NCBI GenBank assembly: GCA_964579305.1
Contig: CAZOGY010000040.1
Location: 1-26,396 of the forward strand
Direction: 5' to 3'
DNA: 26,396 bases
DNA from: JBCBWG01 sp964579305
GTDB taxonomy: Bacteria; Pseudomonadota; Alphaproteobacteria; Rhizobiales; Hyphomicrobiaceae
Under the pieces are notes generated by a model, which was not told the origin of the DNA, did no database searches, and saw only the letters and a list, made by a program, of their open reading frames with translations. Shown here one piece after another: positions 13,862-22,078 of the stretch (positions are counted from its first letter, which is position 1; every line of letters begins with the position of its first letter). A program made the translations under genes and the position numbers.

Positions 13862-15112
13862 TTGTTGTCCGTGGTATCCGCCTTGTCTCTCCCAAAACGC
13901 GTTCTGATCATCGTAGAAAACCTCACCGTCCCGCTGGACCGGAGGGTTTGGCAGGAAGCCCGCGCTCTGCGCGATGCTGGCGTCACCGTCTCCGTGATCT
14001 GCCCCACAGGCGGGGCTTATCAATCGGCCTATGAATGCCTGGAAGGTATCCATATCTTTCGCCATCCAATGCCCATTGAGGCGGACGGGCCCATTGGCTA
14101 TGCGATCGAATATAGCGCGGCGCTGTTTTTTGAGTTCGTCTTATCGGTGCGCGTCGCCATGAAAGTCGGTTTTGATACGATCCAGGCCTGTAATCCGCCG
14201 GATCTTATCTTCATCGTGGCGGCGTTCTGGAAATACCTGTTTGGTAAGCGCTTTGTGTTTGACCATCATGATATCAATCCGGAGCTTTTCGAGGCGAAGT
14301 TCTCGCGTCGAGGCTGGCTGCATCGGGCGTTGGTTGCAGCGGAGCGCATGACCTTCCGCGTTGCCGACGTTTCCATTGCAACCAACGAAGCGTTCCGCGA
14401 TATCGCAATAGGCCGTGGTCAAATGGACCCGCGCGATGTTTTCATTGTCCGTTCGATCCCCGACCTGGCGCGCTTCAAGCGCGTTGCGCCGGATAAAAGC
14501 ATTGCGGCGGGCAGACCGTTTGTTGCCGGTTACGTTGGGATCATGGGCGCGCAGGACGGTGTCGATCTCCTGCTCGAAGCCATGGCGGAGATCGTGCATG
14601 TGCAAGGTCGCAGCGACATTCAAGCCGTGATTGTCGGAAACGGCACCGAATTAGAAGCTTTGAGAAAACGCGCCGCCGAATTGCGCGTTGCAGATTATGT
14701 CACCTTTACCGGGTTCCTGACGGGCGAGCGCCTTTTGGCAGCATTGTCGCGGTTTGATATCGGCGTCATTCCAGACCCAAAGAACAGCTACAATGATAAG
14801 ATTTCAATGAACAAGCTGTTTGAATATATGACGCTTGGTATTCCCTTCGTCCAGTTTGACCTTGTCCAGGGGCGTGCGATAGCCGGGGACGCTGCGCTTT
14901 ATGCCAGCGATAATTGCCCGGCCTCGCTTGCGCGCGCGATTGTGCAACTGCGTGAGGATGTGACGCTGCGGGCGGCGCTTGCGCAGGTGGGGCAACAGCG
15001 GGCGGCAACCCTTTTGGACTGGGAACGCGAGGCCAGGACGCTCCTGGATGCATATGAGCGTGCTCAGACCAAGGGATCGGCGCAGCCTGGGCTGACAGCT
15101 CAGCGGGCCTGA
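13862..15112 (+). CDS. GT4-type glycosyltransferase (GT-B fold)
   Basis: This is a 416-residue cytosolic or membrane-associated sugar transferase. The N-terminal acceptor domain has VENLTVPLDRRVWQEARALR (18-37) and FDHHDINPELF (133-143). The C-terminal domain carries the nucleotide-sugar site: VAGYVGIMGAQDGVDLLLEA (221-240), VIVGNGTE (257-264), and KLFEYMTLGIPFVQFDL (318-334), in which Glu321 is the usual phosphate/ribose-contact residue. The N-terminal 'LDRRVWQEA' pattern is common in exopolysaccharide GT4 enzymes. The start is uncertain: the frame opens at TTG 13862, with GTG 13871 and TTG 13883 as alternatives, and no ATG exists before conserved sequence. Its end overlaps the convergent flippase gene by 13 bp. 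Confidence 0.9.
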   Translation: MLSVVSALSLPKRVLIIVENLTVPLDRRVWQEARALRDAGVTVSVICPTGGAYQSAYECLEGIHIFRHPMPIEADGPIGYAIEYSAALFFEFVLSVRVAMKVGFDTIQACNPPDLIFIVAAFWKYLFGKRFVFDHHDINPELFEAKFSRRGWLHRALVAAERMTFRVADVSIATNEAFRDIAIGRGQMDPRDVFIVRSIPDLARFKRVAPDKSIAAGRPFVAGYVGIMGAQDGVDLLLEAMAEIVHVQGRSDIQAVIVGNGTELEALRKRAAELRVADYVTFTGFLTGERLLAALSRFDIGVIPDPKNSYNDKISMNKLFEYMTLGIPFVQFDLVQGRAIAGDAALYASDNCPASLARAIVQLREDVTLRAALAQVGQQRAATLLDWEREARTLLDAYERAQTKGSAQPGLTAQRA

Positions 15113-16428
15113 TGGTCAGTGTGTTCGGCGTGTGGCGATGGCCAGCGCAGGCGGGCGACAACGGCGCTCAATGACGCCAGTTCGCCGAAGACGCCAACGG
15201 CGGCAACTGTCGTGAGGTCCGCGCCCGCAACGAGCAATGCGGCCGCCGGCGCAAGCGCAAGCGCGCGGACGCAACCTGCAATCAACAACGCCCGCGTATC
15301 GCCGAGCGCCATGAGGACCATCCCCGGCGCCACCTGCACCATGCGCACTGCAAACATCAACGCGAGCGTGGTGACAAGGGTGTCGAGACCTGCGTAGGCG
15401 GGTCCAAAGGCGAGGCCCAAAAGTCGGCCGCCAACGATGGCGAACGCGAGCCAGTACACCAGTGCGACGGCGATGGCCGCGATCGCGCCCAGCCGGGAGG
15501 CCTGCCGGAATGCAACGGCGCCGCGCTGTTGGGCAAGCATGGGCAGCATCACCGCGCTTGCCACGCGTGCGAACAGTAGACCTGGAACCATGGTAATCAG
15601 GAATGCAGCGGAGTATTGCGCGAGCGCCTCCATTCCCAAGAACCGGCCGATCAGAATGCGGTCGCCCTGGTAGACTGCGATCAGCGGCAAGGCGCTCAGC
15701 CAGATCGGCCAGCAAAAGCGAAGGGCCTGCGCCGCCACTTCGCGGTCCCATCGCACGCCGAACGGACGGCGGGCAACGGCATGCGAAATCAAAAGCGTGG
15801 CTGCTGCCTGGCTCAGCACAATCAGTACGACCGCCTCGTAGGTCGGGCGCATGGTGACCGCGATTGGCGTGATGGCGAGAGCGACGATCTGGGGCCCAAC
15901 CTCGACGCGGAGGAAGGCGCTCGTCTTCAAAGCACGCTGCTGGCGGCGCATATCAAGATGCAGACCGCTCTTGAGCAAAGGCGCGATCGCAAGCGCGGCG
16001 AACGCCCAAACGGTTTCTGGGATCTGATAGAACCAGGCAAGCGGCCATGCCAACGCCAGCAGGAGGGCTGCTGAGGCGAGGCTGCGTGCGGCCAGCAACG
16101 CGTGAACCGTGCCGATTACATTGGCCTGCGCGCCGTCGCGAGCCTGCAGTATGAGCTTGTCAGCCCCGGGGTCGCTGAGCATTTCCAGCATTTGCAGCGT
16201 GAGGGTCAGCGCAGCGGCAATGCCGAAATCGGTCGGCGCCAACGCATGGCCCAGAATGGCGTTGCGGGCGAATGCGCAAGCCTGACCTGTGGCAAGCCCG
16301 GCGAACAGCAAAAGGCTTGGTGCGGCGAGTGTTTGCAATGGTTTGGGGATCACTGCGCGCGCGCAACGCTGCAGCGCGGCGGCGAGGCCAGCTTGCCCAT
16401 GGGCCGCTTGGCCCGTTGCGTCAGCCAT
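15100..16428 (-). CDS. Polysaccharide flippase, Wzx/MATE-like (MOP superfamily)
   Basis: This protein of about 442 residues has roughly 12 hydrophobic segments spread evenly along its length, characteristic of lipid-linked oligosaccharide flippases. An early segment reads APTDFGIAAALTLTLQML, the standard flippase region after helix 1. YQGDRILIGRFLGMEALAQYSAAF in the middle is the recognisable Wzx/RfbX repeat region. It would carry a lipid-linked glycan to the periplasmic face. Start ATG 16428 overlaps the stop of the preceding glycosyltransferase (ATGGCTGA), implying coupling; in-frame ATGs at 16455 and 16482 would extend into that gene and lack ribosome sites. It overlaps the convergent GT4 gene by 13 bp. 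No polymerase (Wzy) gene is seen. Confidence 0.87.
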   Translation of the reverse strand: MADATGQAAHGQAGLAAALQRCARAVIPKPLQTLAAPSLLLFAGLATGQACAFARNAILGHALAPTDFGIAAALTLTLQMLEMLSDPGADKLILQARDGAQANVIGTVHALLAARSLASAALLLALAWPLAWFYQIPETVWAFAALAIAPLLKSGLHLDMRRQQRALKTSAFLRVEVGPQIVALAITPIAVTMRPTYEAVVLIVLSQAAATLLISHAVARRPFGVRWDREVAAQALRFCWPIWLSALPLIAVYQGDRILIGRFLGMEALAQYSAAFLITMVPGLLFARVASAVMLPMLAQQRGAVAFRQASRLGAIAAIAVALVYWLAFAIVGGRLLGLAFGPAYAGLDTLVTTLALMFAVRMVQVAPGMVLMALGDTRALLIAGCVRALALAPAAALLVAGADLTTVAAVGVFGELASLSAVVARLRWPSPHAEHTDHQAR

Positions 16429-17341
16429 GGTCGAAGTTGCGGTGGCCCGGGCCATCCGAAAGATGCGGCCTGGACCAGGCAAACCATCGCCTGGCGAGTG
16501 AACGGGCGATCGGTGCGCCGACGCCGGCGCTTAACGCGGCGTCTGGGCTTCCCGACAGGCGCAAGACCGTGCACGTCGTTTGCATCCAACGCGGTGAGAG
16601 CGCCAAGCGCCATTTCCGCTGAAACGCGTTCTGGGCGGCTGCAAAGCTTGCGTCACGTTTGCCGCCGCTCAAGTGCGTCAAATGAAAGTCGATCACATAA
16701 GCGGTGTGTCCGGCAATGTGGGCCATTTGGCAAAGATCGGCGCCGTAAAGGTGAAACCCTTCAAGGTCGCGGGAAAAACCAATGCGGGCGGCCTTTTTCA
16801 CAACCAGGAAGTTTTCATCGAGGGCCTGGGCGCGTGCTGGAAACGGGCCATGGTCCTGGTCGCTGGCATGGGGATCGCTGATGCGCAGCGCGAGGCGACC
16901 GGGACGGATGCCGCCCGCGTTCCCCGCGACCGCCCAGTTGCGATCGTGTGCCGTCAGTTCGTCCAACCGGACTTCGAGATCGCGGCGGGTGTCGTGGGTC
17001 AAGCGAACGTCGTCGTGGCACAGAATGACAAAGCGACCACGCGCCTGGTTCAGCGCGGCATTGAGCCCGCTAAAGGCGTCGGTTTGAGCTGGGCCGGTGT
17101 TATCGATCAGCAAAAACTCGCAATCGGCTTCGCCAAATCCGGCCTGGGTGAACGATGCACACATTTGCGCATAACCGTCTGGGCGCCGAACCAGCGTCGC
17201 AACGGAGAAGGCAAGGTCCGCGCCGTCGCCATGTGGGTCAATGCGGCGATGCGATTTGGGCAATGGCGGCACGGCATCGCGTCCGGCGTGGGCGTCGTTC
17301 GCGCGTGGTGTCGTGTCGCGATGTGGTGGAACGTGGCTCAT
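16421..17341 (-). CDS. Glycosyltransferase family 2-like protein (divergent)
   Basis: This 306-residue GT-A protein is more divergent than its neighbour. An unstructured, His/Arg/Asp-rich N-terminus of about 40 residues precedes FSVATLVRRPDGYAQMC. LLIDNTG (77-83) and FVILCHDDVRL (104-114) mark the nucleotide-binding core, with HDD 109-111 as the likely metal-binding DxD equivalent. FLVVKKAARIGF and GFHLYGADLCQMAH supply the acceptor-side acidic motif, and a conserved-type histidine sits in THLSGG. The start ATG 17341 lies three bases after the upstream gene's TAA, with GGAG inside that gene's end, so the two are coupled. Confidence 0.82.
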   Translation of the reverse strand: MSHVPPHRDTTPRANDAHAGRDAVPPLPKSHRRIDPHGDGADLAFSVATLVRRPDGYAQMCASFTQAGFGEADCEFLLIDNTGPAQTDAFSGLNAALNQARGRFVILCHDDVRLTHDTRRDLEVRLDELTAHDRNWAVAGNAGGIRPGRLALRISDPHASDQDHGPFPARAQALDENFLVVKKAARIGFSRDLEGFHLYGADLCQMAHIAGHTAYVIDFHLTHLSGGKRDASFAAAQNAFQRKWRLALSPRWMQTTCTVLRLSGSPDAALSAGVGAPIARSLARRWFAWSRPHLSDGPGHRNFDHG

Positions 17342-17344
17342 GGC

Positions 17345-18415
17345 TTACTCCGCCGGTTGCGGCGTGCGCGCGCCCGACGCCATGCGCGCCGCTGGGGCCG
17401 CCGCGTTGCGGGATTTGGCATCGTTGCCCCCACCATGAACCTGGTCACGGCCCGGCATTTCGGGGAAGCCGTTGCGCCACTGGCTGCGCCTGAGCCACAC
17501 TTGCTGCCAAATGGCTGCGCGCTCGCGGTGCGTGCCGCCGAGCAGAATGCCGGCCATGGCATGTGCCAGCAGGCGGCTCAGCGGCCAGGCGGACAGGAAA
17601 AGCCTGGCGAGTGCGCCGCGGGCCGGCGACATATGGCGTCGTGTGAGCATCGTCTTTGCCGTCAACAGTTTGACGAGTTTGTCGGCGCGAACGGTGTCTG
17701 ACGCGCCGCCGTGATGGACGATCTCGGCGTCTGGCGTGATCATTGGGCGAAAACCCGTTGCGCGCGCGCGCAGGCAGAGGTCCGCATCTTCGCCGTACAT
17801 GAAAAAGGCCGGGTCAAAGCCGCCAAGTGCGTTCCAGGTCTGGCGCTTGATCAATAAAAAGCAACCCGAAACGATGTCGACATCGCGGGCGGTATCGCGT
17901 TTCCAGCCGCCATAGGTTTCGCCGTTGAAAACCTCACGGCCCTTGAAAACGACCGCAAGACCACTTGCCCGGCAAAACTGGTTCCACACCGTCATGCGTG
18001 CCCAACACGATGACGGATTGAGCCGGCCGTCGCCAAACAGGGTCCGTCCGCCCCAGATCCCGGCATGGGGACAGCAGCGTGCGAAAGAGATCAGGCGGTC
18101 GATCGCACGGCCCCGCACGAACGTGTCGGAATTCAAAAGAAGGATAAACTCGCCATTGGCCTGCTTGGCGGCAATGTTGTTTGCGCGGCCAAATCCAACG
18201 TTTTCATCGAGGGCAATCAAGCGCACGTGGGGAAAGTCGCTGGCGATTGTTTCGGCTGATCCGTCGTGGGACGCGTTGTCGACCACGATGATTTCGAGCG
18301 CTGTGTCGCGCGTGTCGGCCGTGATCGAACGCAAGCACGCACACGTCAGCTCGCGGGTATTGAAGCTGACGACGATGATCGTGACGGTCGGTGTCTGGCG
18401 ATGCCGCGCGGACAT
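17345..18415 (-). CDS. Glycosyltransferase family 2, rhamnosyltransferase-like
   Basis: This 356-residue GT-A transferase has textbook motifs: VVSFNTRE (15-22), VVDNASHDGS (44-53), NVGFGRANN (72-80), LLLNSDT (92-98) and GGFDPAFFMYGEDADLC (198-214), whose GED/D residues are the catalytic-base region. This set is typical of WbbL-like rhamnosyltransferases, though the sugar cannot be proven. The C-terminus (after about 320) is low-complexity Ala/Gly/Asn-rich. GAGGG lies five bases before ATG 18415. It is the first gene of a three-gene minus-strand operon (this GT2, second GT2, flippase) and is divergent from the GT-B gene at 18571. Confidence 0.92.
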   Translation of the reverse strand: MSARHRQTPTVTIIVVSFNTRELTCACLRSITADTRDTALEIIVVDNASHDGSAETIASDFPHVRLIALDENVGFGRANNIAAKQANGEFILLLNSDTFVRGRAIDRLISFARCCPHAGIWGGRTLFGDGRLNPSSCWARMTVWNQFCRASGLAVVFKGREVFNGETYGGWKRDTARDVDIVSGCFLLIKRQTWNALGGFDPAFFMYGEDADLCLRARATGFRPMITPDAEIVHHGGASDTVRADKLVKLLTAKTMLTRRHMSPARGALARLFLSAWPLSRLLAHAMAGILLGGTHRERAAIWQQVWLRRSQWRNGFPEMPGRDQVHGGGNDAKSRNAAAPAARMASGARTPQPAE

Positions 18416-18493
18416 ACTGGCCCTCTGCGTTCAAATTATTCCGACCATGACGTTAGGTGCGTCGGGCTAATCGGGTCTTAATGGCAGACGGCA

Positions 18494-18522
18494 TTGCACC
18501 TGGTTTTGAACGCGAATTTAAG
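18494..18522 (+). promoter_or_regulatory. Candidate promoter for the 18571 glycosyltransferase gene
   Basis: TTGCAC (18494-18499) and TTTAAG (18517-18522) are spaced by 17 bp and end 48 bp before the GTG start. The -10 box matches only four of six consensus positions. It lies in the 155-bp divergent gap between two glycosyltransferase genes. Confidence 0.3.
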
Positions 18523-18570
18523 GACAAGAGCGGAATGTGTGGCGATGAGCTGTCGTTGTAGGGGGCAGAG

Positions 18571-19806
18571 GTGTCGCACGGTCCGGCTGGTGAATTGGCA
18601 AAAACTGCAAATAGAGCCTTTGGCGGGATTATCTGCTTGGGTGGCGAAGACTGGTGGTATCACAATCGAGGCCACTTTGATTTCCAGATCATGCGGCGGT
18701 TGGCACGCCATGTGCCGGTGTTGTTCGTCAACTCCCTGGGCGTGCGTGTGCCGAACCCTGCAACTGACCGGAGATTTGCCGAGCGCATAAGCCGCAAATT
18801 GAAGAGCCTTTCGCGCGGCCTTGTGCAAGCCGAGCCCAACTTTTGGGTCTTTTCGCCCGCTGCTGCCCCCGGCCGCACGGGCCAATTGCTCACCGATTGG
18901 GCGCTTGCACCGCAGATCCGGCTTGCTGCAAAGCGCGCTGGCATCGACCGCCCGCTGCTGTGGGTGCATTGCCCGGCCGGCGCGGCACTGATCGACGCGA
19001 TCCCGGCCGTTGCGACTGTATTGCAAAGGACCGACCGGTTTGAAGCGTTTCCGGATGGCGACCCTATCGTTCTGGGGCGGCAAATTGCGACGCTGAAGCG
19101 TGTCGCCGATTTGGCGATCTACTGCGCGCCGCATCTGGCGGAAAGCGAGGTGCACCAGGTCCGCCGGCAAGTTTTGTGCACCCACGGGGTTGATCTGGCC
19201 CGGTTTGCGGCCGCGGGCTGTGGCGCGGCGCAGGTGCCGGACGATGTGGCTGCAATTCCAGGCCCGCGGGTCGGGTTCATCGGCGGCATCGACCATCACA
19301 CGTTTGATCCAGCGCTCTTCTTGGATGTGGCCGACCGATTGCGCGATCATCAGTTCGTACTGGTCGGTGGCTGTTCGCTCGCTGACGGCTGGACCGGCGG
19401 GCGCTCGAATATTCATTTGCTCGGCCGTCGGCCCTATGACGCGATTTCCGACTACATGGCGGCGATGGATGCCCTCATCATGCCATGGAACCAGTCGGAG
19501 TGGATCGCGGCGTGCAATCCGATCAAGCTCAAAGAGTATCTCGCGGTGCGCAGACCGGTGGTGACGACGGGTTTTCCAGCGCTCGACGACTGGCGCGATG
19601 TCGTTTCAGTGGCAAACGATGCCGATACCTTCGCGGCAGCGGTTCAAGCCGCAGTCCAATCGAAGGCGCCTGATCTGTCGGCTCGGCTTGCCTGCGAGAC
19701 CTGGGATGCCAAGGCTGAGGTTGTGCTGGCCGCGCTCGATGATGTGGCGACGGCGGCTGCATCACGCGCTGACCGCGATGCTGGCTGCTTGCGCGCTGTC
19801 GGCTAG
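18571..19806 (+). CDS. Glycosyltransferase (GT-B fold, GT4-like)
   Basis: This is a 411-residue transferase. The N-terminal half holds an unusual aromatic motif GGEDWWYHNRGHFD (24-37) and RHVPVLFVNSLGVRVPN, typical of a small group of GT4-like enzymes in polysaccharide loci. The C-terminal domain has VGFIGGIDHHTFD, the VLVGGCS turn, MDALIMPW and CNPIKLKEYLAVRRPVVTTG, where the PIKLKEYLA segment carries the nucleotide-sugar glutamate. The start is GTG 18571 with AGGGGG about six bases upstream. It is divergent from the GT2 operon and is followed by the second repeat copy. Confidence 0.87.
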   Translation: MSHGPAGELAKTANRAFGGIICLGGEDWWYHNRGHFDFQIMRRLARHVPVLFVNSLGVRVPNPATDRRFAERISRKLKSLSRGLVQAEPNFWVFSPAAAPGRTGQLLTDWALAPQIRLAAKRAGIDRPLLWVHCPAGAALIDAIPAVATVLQRTDRFEAFPDGDPIVLGRQIATLKRVADLAIYCAPHLAESEVHQVRRQVLCTHGVDLARFAAAGCGAAQVPDDVAAIPGPRVGFIGGIDHHTFDPALFLDVADRLRDHQFVLVGGCSLADGWTGGRSNIHLLGRRPYDAISDYMAAMDALIMPWNQSEWIAACNPIKLKEYLAVRRPVVTTGFPALDDWRDVVSVANDADTFAAAVQAAVQSKAPDLSARLACETWDAKAEVVLAALDDVATAAASRADRDAGCLRAVG

Positions 19807-19841
19807 ACCAATATCCAATCTCAGGAACTCGCCTTGCGGTT

Positions 19842-19939
19842 TCCGATTCGGATCACGTTGCTCTCATTCCGACATGATAGAGCAGCTTGATCCCGCCAGT
19901 TGACCGCGACTACGGTCACGTGTGGTCGCATGATGCTCT
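19842..19939. repeat. Structured intergenic repeat, copy 2
   Basis: Palindrome TCCGATTCGGA (19842-19852) precedes GCTCT (19860-19864), AGAGCA (19879-19884) and TGCTCT (19934-19939), with inner stem GACCG/CGGTC (19902-19906, 19913-19917). The spacing of the three GCTCT/AGAGC arms and the position of CGGTC are the same as in copy 1 (2516-2620), although much of the filler sequence differs. It occupies most of the 231-bp gap between the glycosyltransferase gene and the secreted propeller gene, 98 bp before the latter. Confidence 0.7.
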
Positions 19940-20037
19940 TTGGAGGCGGCGCAGGCGAAGCCGGTGGCTGTCACCGGGCTGACATATCGGCCTCTTACTC
20001 GATCCCCGGCGTTTACTAAGCTCAAATGGGGGCGTTC

Positions 20038-21576
20038 ATGTCTGCCACGTTGAAGAAACTGTTCCTGGGTGCATCGTTCGCGGCCATGCTTGCGATTGCG
20101 CCAGTTGCTGCTCAAGCTCAGCTCAAAGTTGAAAAGCTTGGGACTTATGAGACCAAGGTGTTCGACGAGGGCGCTGCGGAAATCGTCGCCTATGACGCCA
20201 AGAACAAGCGTTTGTTCATCGTCAACGGCAACGACAAAGTCATCGATGTGATCGACTTCTCCAATCCGCGCGAGATGAAAAAGATCAAGTCGATCTCCCT
20301 TTCGGAATACGGCAAGACCGCGAACTCGGTCGCCGTTCATGGCGACATGGTCGCCGTTGCCGTCGAAGCCAACGATAAGCAAGCGAACGGCATGCTCGTC
20401 GTGCTCGATCTGGACGGCAAGCTGATCAGCAAGACCGAAGTTGGCGCGCTGCCCGACATGGTCACCTTCACGCCAGATGGTAACCACATCCTTGTTGCGA
20501 ATGAAGGCGAGCCAAGCGACGACTTCAAGAACGATCCGGAAGGTTCGGTTTCGATCGCTTCGATCAAAGACGGCACGTTCAAGACCGTGACGTTTGGCGA
20601 AATCACCCGCGAAATGCTGGGTGACAGCGCGCACTTCCCATCGCCGGAAGGCACAAGCGTCGCCCAGGATCTGGAGCCGGAATACATCGCCGTTTCTGGC
20701 GATAGCAAAACGGCCTACGTGACCTTCCAAGAAAACAACGCGATGGCCGTTATTGACATCGCGACGGGCAAAATCACGAAAGCCTTCGGCCTGGGCCTGA
20801 AGGACTGGACCAAGTTTAAGTTTGACGTGACCGACAAAGACGGTGCGACGAACCTGCAGTCATGGCCGGTCAAGTCCATGTACCAGCCAGACGCGATTGC
20901 CTCTTTCGAGCATAACGGCGAAGTTTTCATTGTGACCGCGAATGAAGGCGATGCCCGCGATTATGATGGGTACTCGGAAGAAACGCGCGTCGCTAAACTG
21001 AAGCTCGATCCAGAAAAATTCCCGAACGCCAAAGAGCTGCAGGACGAAAAAGCCCTCGGCCGCTTGAAAACAACGACGGCCAAAGGCGACACCGACGGCG
21101 ACGGCGATCATGACGAGATCTTTGCTTACGGCGGGCGCTCGTTCTCGATCTTCAAGGCCGATGGCACGATGGTCTACGATTCCGGCGATGAGTTCACGCA
21201 GATCCTGTCGAAGCGCTATCCGACCTGGTTCAACTCGGAAGGCCAGGAAGGCAACTTCGATAATCGCTCGGACGATAAAGGCACGGAGCCAGAAGGCGTC
21301 GATATCGGTACCGTGAACGGAAAGCGCTATGCCTTCATCGGTTTGGAGCGCATGGGCGGCATCATGGTTTACGATATCTCAAACCCGGCGGCGCCGAAGT
21401 TCGAGACGTATATCTTGAATGCCAACCCGAAAGGCGATGCCGAAAAGGGAACCGCTGGCGATGTCGCGCCGGAAGGTTTGAAGTTCATTGCCGCCGACAA
21501 ATCCCCGACGGGCAATGCCATTCTGGTTGTGGCCAACGAAGTGTCGGGTTCGACGACCGCGTTTGAACTGAAGTAA
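20038..21576 (+). CDS. Secreted 'choice-of-anchor I' beta-propeller protein
   Basis: This 512-residue exported protein has a signal peptide (KKLFLGASFAAMLAIAPVAA, cleavage after AQA27). The rest is built of propeller-like repeats, seen in the recurring VxVxD/VANEG pattern: AVAVEANDK (106-114), HILVANEGEPSDD (150-162), FIVTANEGDARDYDG (297-311) and ILVVANEVSG (495-504). These NEG motifs match the choice-of-anchor I family of extracellular proteins, some annotated as alkaline-phosphatase-like. DTDGDGDHDE (351-360) is an EF-hand-like calcium loop. No C-terminal sorting anchor is visible, so it is probably free in the periplasm or exported. ATG 20038 is preferred over 20026 because GGGGG lies five bases before it. 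Codon choice is richer in GAA, AAA and CCA than in neighbours, suggesting high expression. Confidence 0.85.
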   Translation: MSATLKKLFLGASFAAMLAIAPVAAQAQLKVEKLGTYETKVFDEGAAEIVAYDAKNKRLFIVNGNDKVIDVIDFSNPREMKKIKSISLSEYGKTANSVAVHGDMVAVAVEANDKQANGMLVVLDLDGKLISKTEVGALPDMVTFTPDGNHILVANEGEPSDDFKNDPEGSVSIASIKDGTFKTVTFGEITREMLGDSAHFPSPEGTSVAQDLEPEYIAVSGDSKTAYVTFQENNAMAVIDIATGKITKAFGLGLKDWTKFKFDVTDKDGATNLQSWPVKSMYQPDAIASFEHNGEVFIVTANEGDARDYDGYSEETRVAKLKLDPEKFPNAKELQDEKALGRLKTTTAKGDTDGDGDHDEIFAYGGRSFSIFKADGTMVYDSGDEFTQILSKRYPTWFNSEGQEGNFDNRSDDKGTEPEGVDIGTVNGKRYAFIGLERMGGIMVYDISNPAAPKFETYILNANPKGDAEKGTAGDVAPEGLKFIAADKSPTGNAILVVANEVSGSTTAFELK

Positions 21577-21602
21577 ATCCATCGCTGAAGACAAACGAGA
21601 CT

Positions 21603-21632
21603 GGCCCGGGGCGCGCGTCCCGGGCCTTTTTT
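21603..21632 (+). terminator. Rho-independent terminator
   Basis: A perfect 8-bp stem GGCCCGGG/CCCGGGCC with an 8-base loop is followed by six T residues, 26 bp after the propeller gene stop. It ends one base before the stop codon of the convergent small secreted gene. Only plus-strand transcripts get a U-tract. Confidence 0.93.
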
Positions 21633-21633
21633 C

Positions 21634-21993
21634 TTATCGACGGGCGCACCGATAAGATGCGCGAATGTAGCCTCGGTTGGTCAGGACCGAGCGACCGCCC
21701 ACGACCGCCGAGCCCGATACGCGGTAGCCGTTGCAGCCGTAGATGGCCTTGAGAATCGAGCGATTGTGACGCCGGATCAGGTAGTTCTTCACCGCGCGAT
21801 CGCCCGACCGATAAATGTGCTGAGGAACCGACGCGTTGACAACGAAATAGCATTGATACGCGGCGTGCGTGATTGCGCCGACTTTATACGGTGACGCACA
21901 ATTTGGCCGCTCGTTGGCGGGTGCGGCCTGGAATGTGGCGAGCAAAGTGATCAGCGCGAATAATGCTTGCCTGGGCCATTTGAAATAAAACAT
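21634..21993 (-). CDS. Small secreted four-cysteine protein, copy A (unrecognised family)
   Basis: This 119-residue protein has a signal peptide (RQALFALITLLATFQAAPA, likely cut before NERPN). The mature part of about 90 residues is basic, with four cysteines in CASPY, YQCYF, YGCNGYRV and SYRCARR. It is plainly homologous to the next gene upstream: spacing Cys1-Cys2 (15) and Cys2-Cys3 (38) is identical, and the VPxHxxRxGxRxVxNYxxRR core is conserved. Two periplasmic disulfides are likely. GGGAG six bases before ATG 21993 supports the start. The gene ends immediately beside the terminator of the convergent propeller gene. I recognise no domain; function unknown. Confidence 0.82.
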   Translation of the reverse strand: MFYFKWPRQALFALITLLATFQAAPANERPNCASPYKVGAITHAAYQCYFVVNASVPQHIYRSGDRAVKNYLIRRHNRSILKAIYGCNGYRVSGSAVVGGRSVLTNRGYIRASYRCARR

Positions 21994-22078
21994 GACTGGC
22001 TCCCGAGATCAGAAGCAAAAAAAATGAGGAATTGGATCGGGCGTGGGGCGAAGTCATCGATCCCGATCCAAAACGCAA

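Noticed and set aside
15116..15751. 211-codon minus-strand frame within the flippase gene
   Set aside because: Same strand but another frame; Arg/His/Gly-rich with no membrane segments, while the flippase frame has evenly spaced helices.
16673..17701. 342-codon plus-strand open frame across the two GT2 genes
   Set aside because: It is antisense to two well-motifed, coupled glycosyltransferases, has no domain pattern, and its composition is that of a GC-rich shadow frame.
18478..19416. 312-codon minus-strand frame opposite the glycosyltransferase at 18571
   Set aside because: The plus-strand frame shows clear GT-B motifs and a ribosome site; this one has neither.
19864..20730. 288-codon minus-strand frame opposite the secreted propeller gene
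   Set aside because: Contains superficially protein-like repeats, but these are the complement of the propeller repeats; the plus strand has the signal peptide and family motifs.
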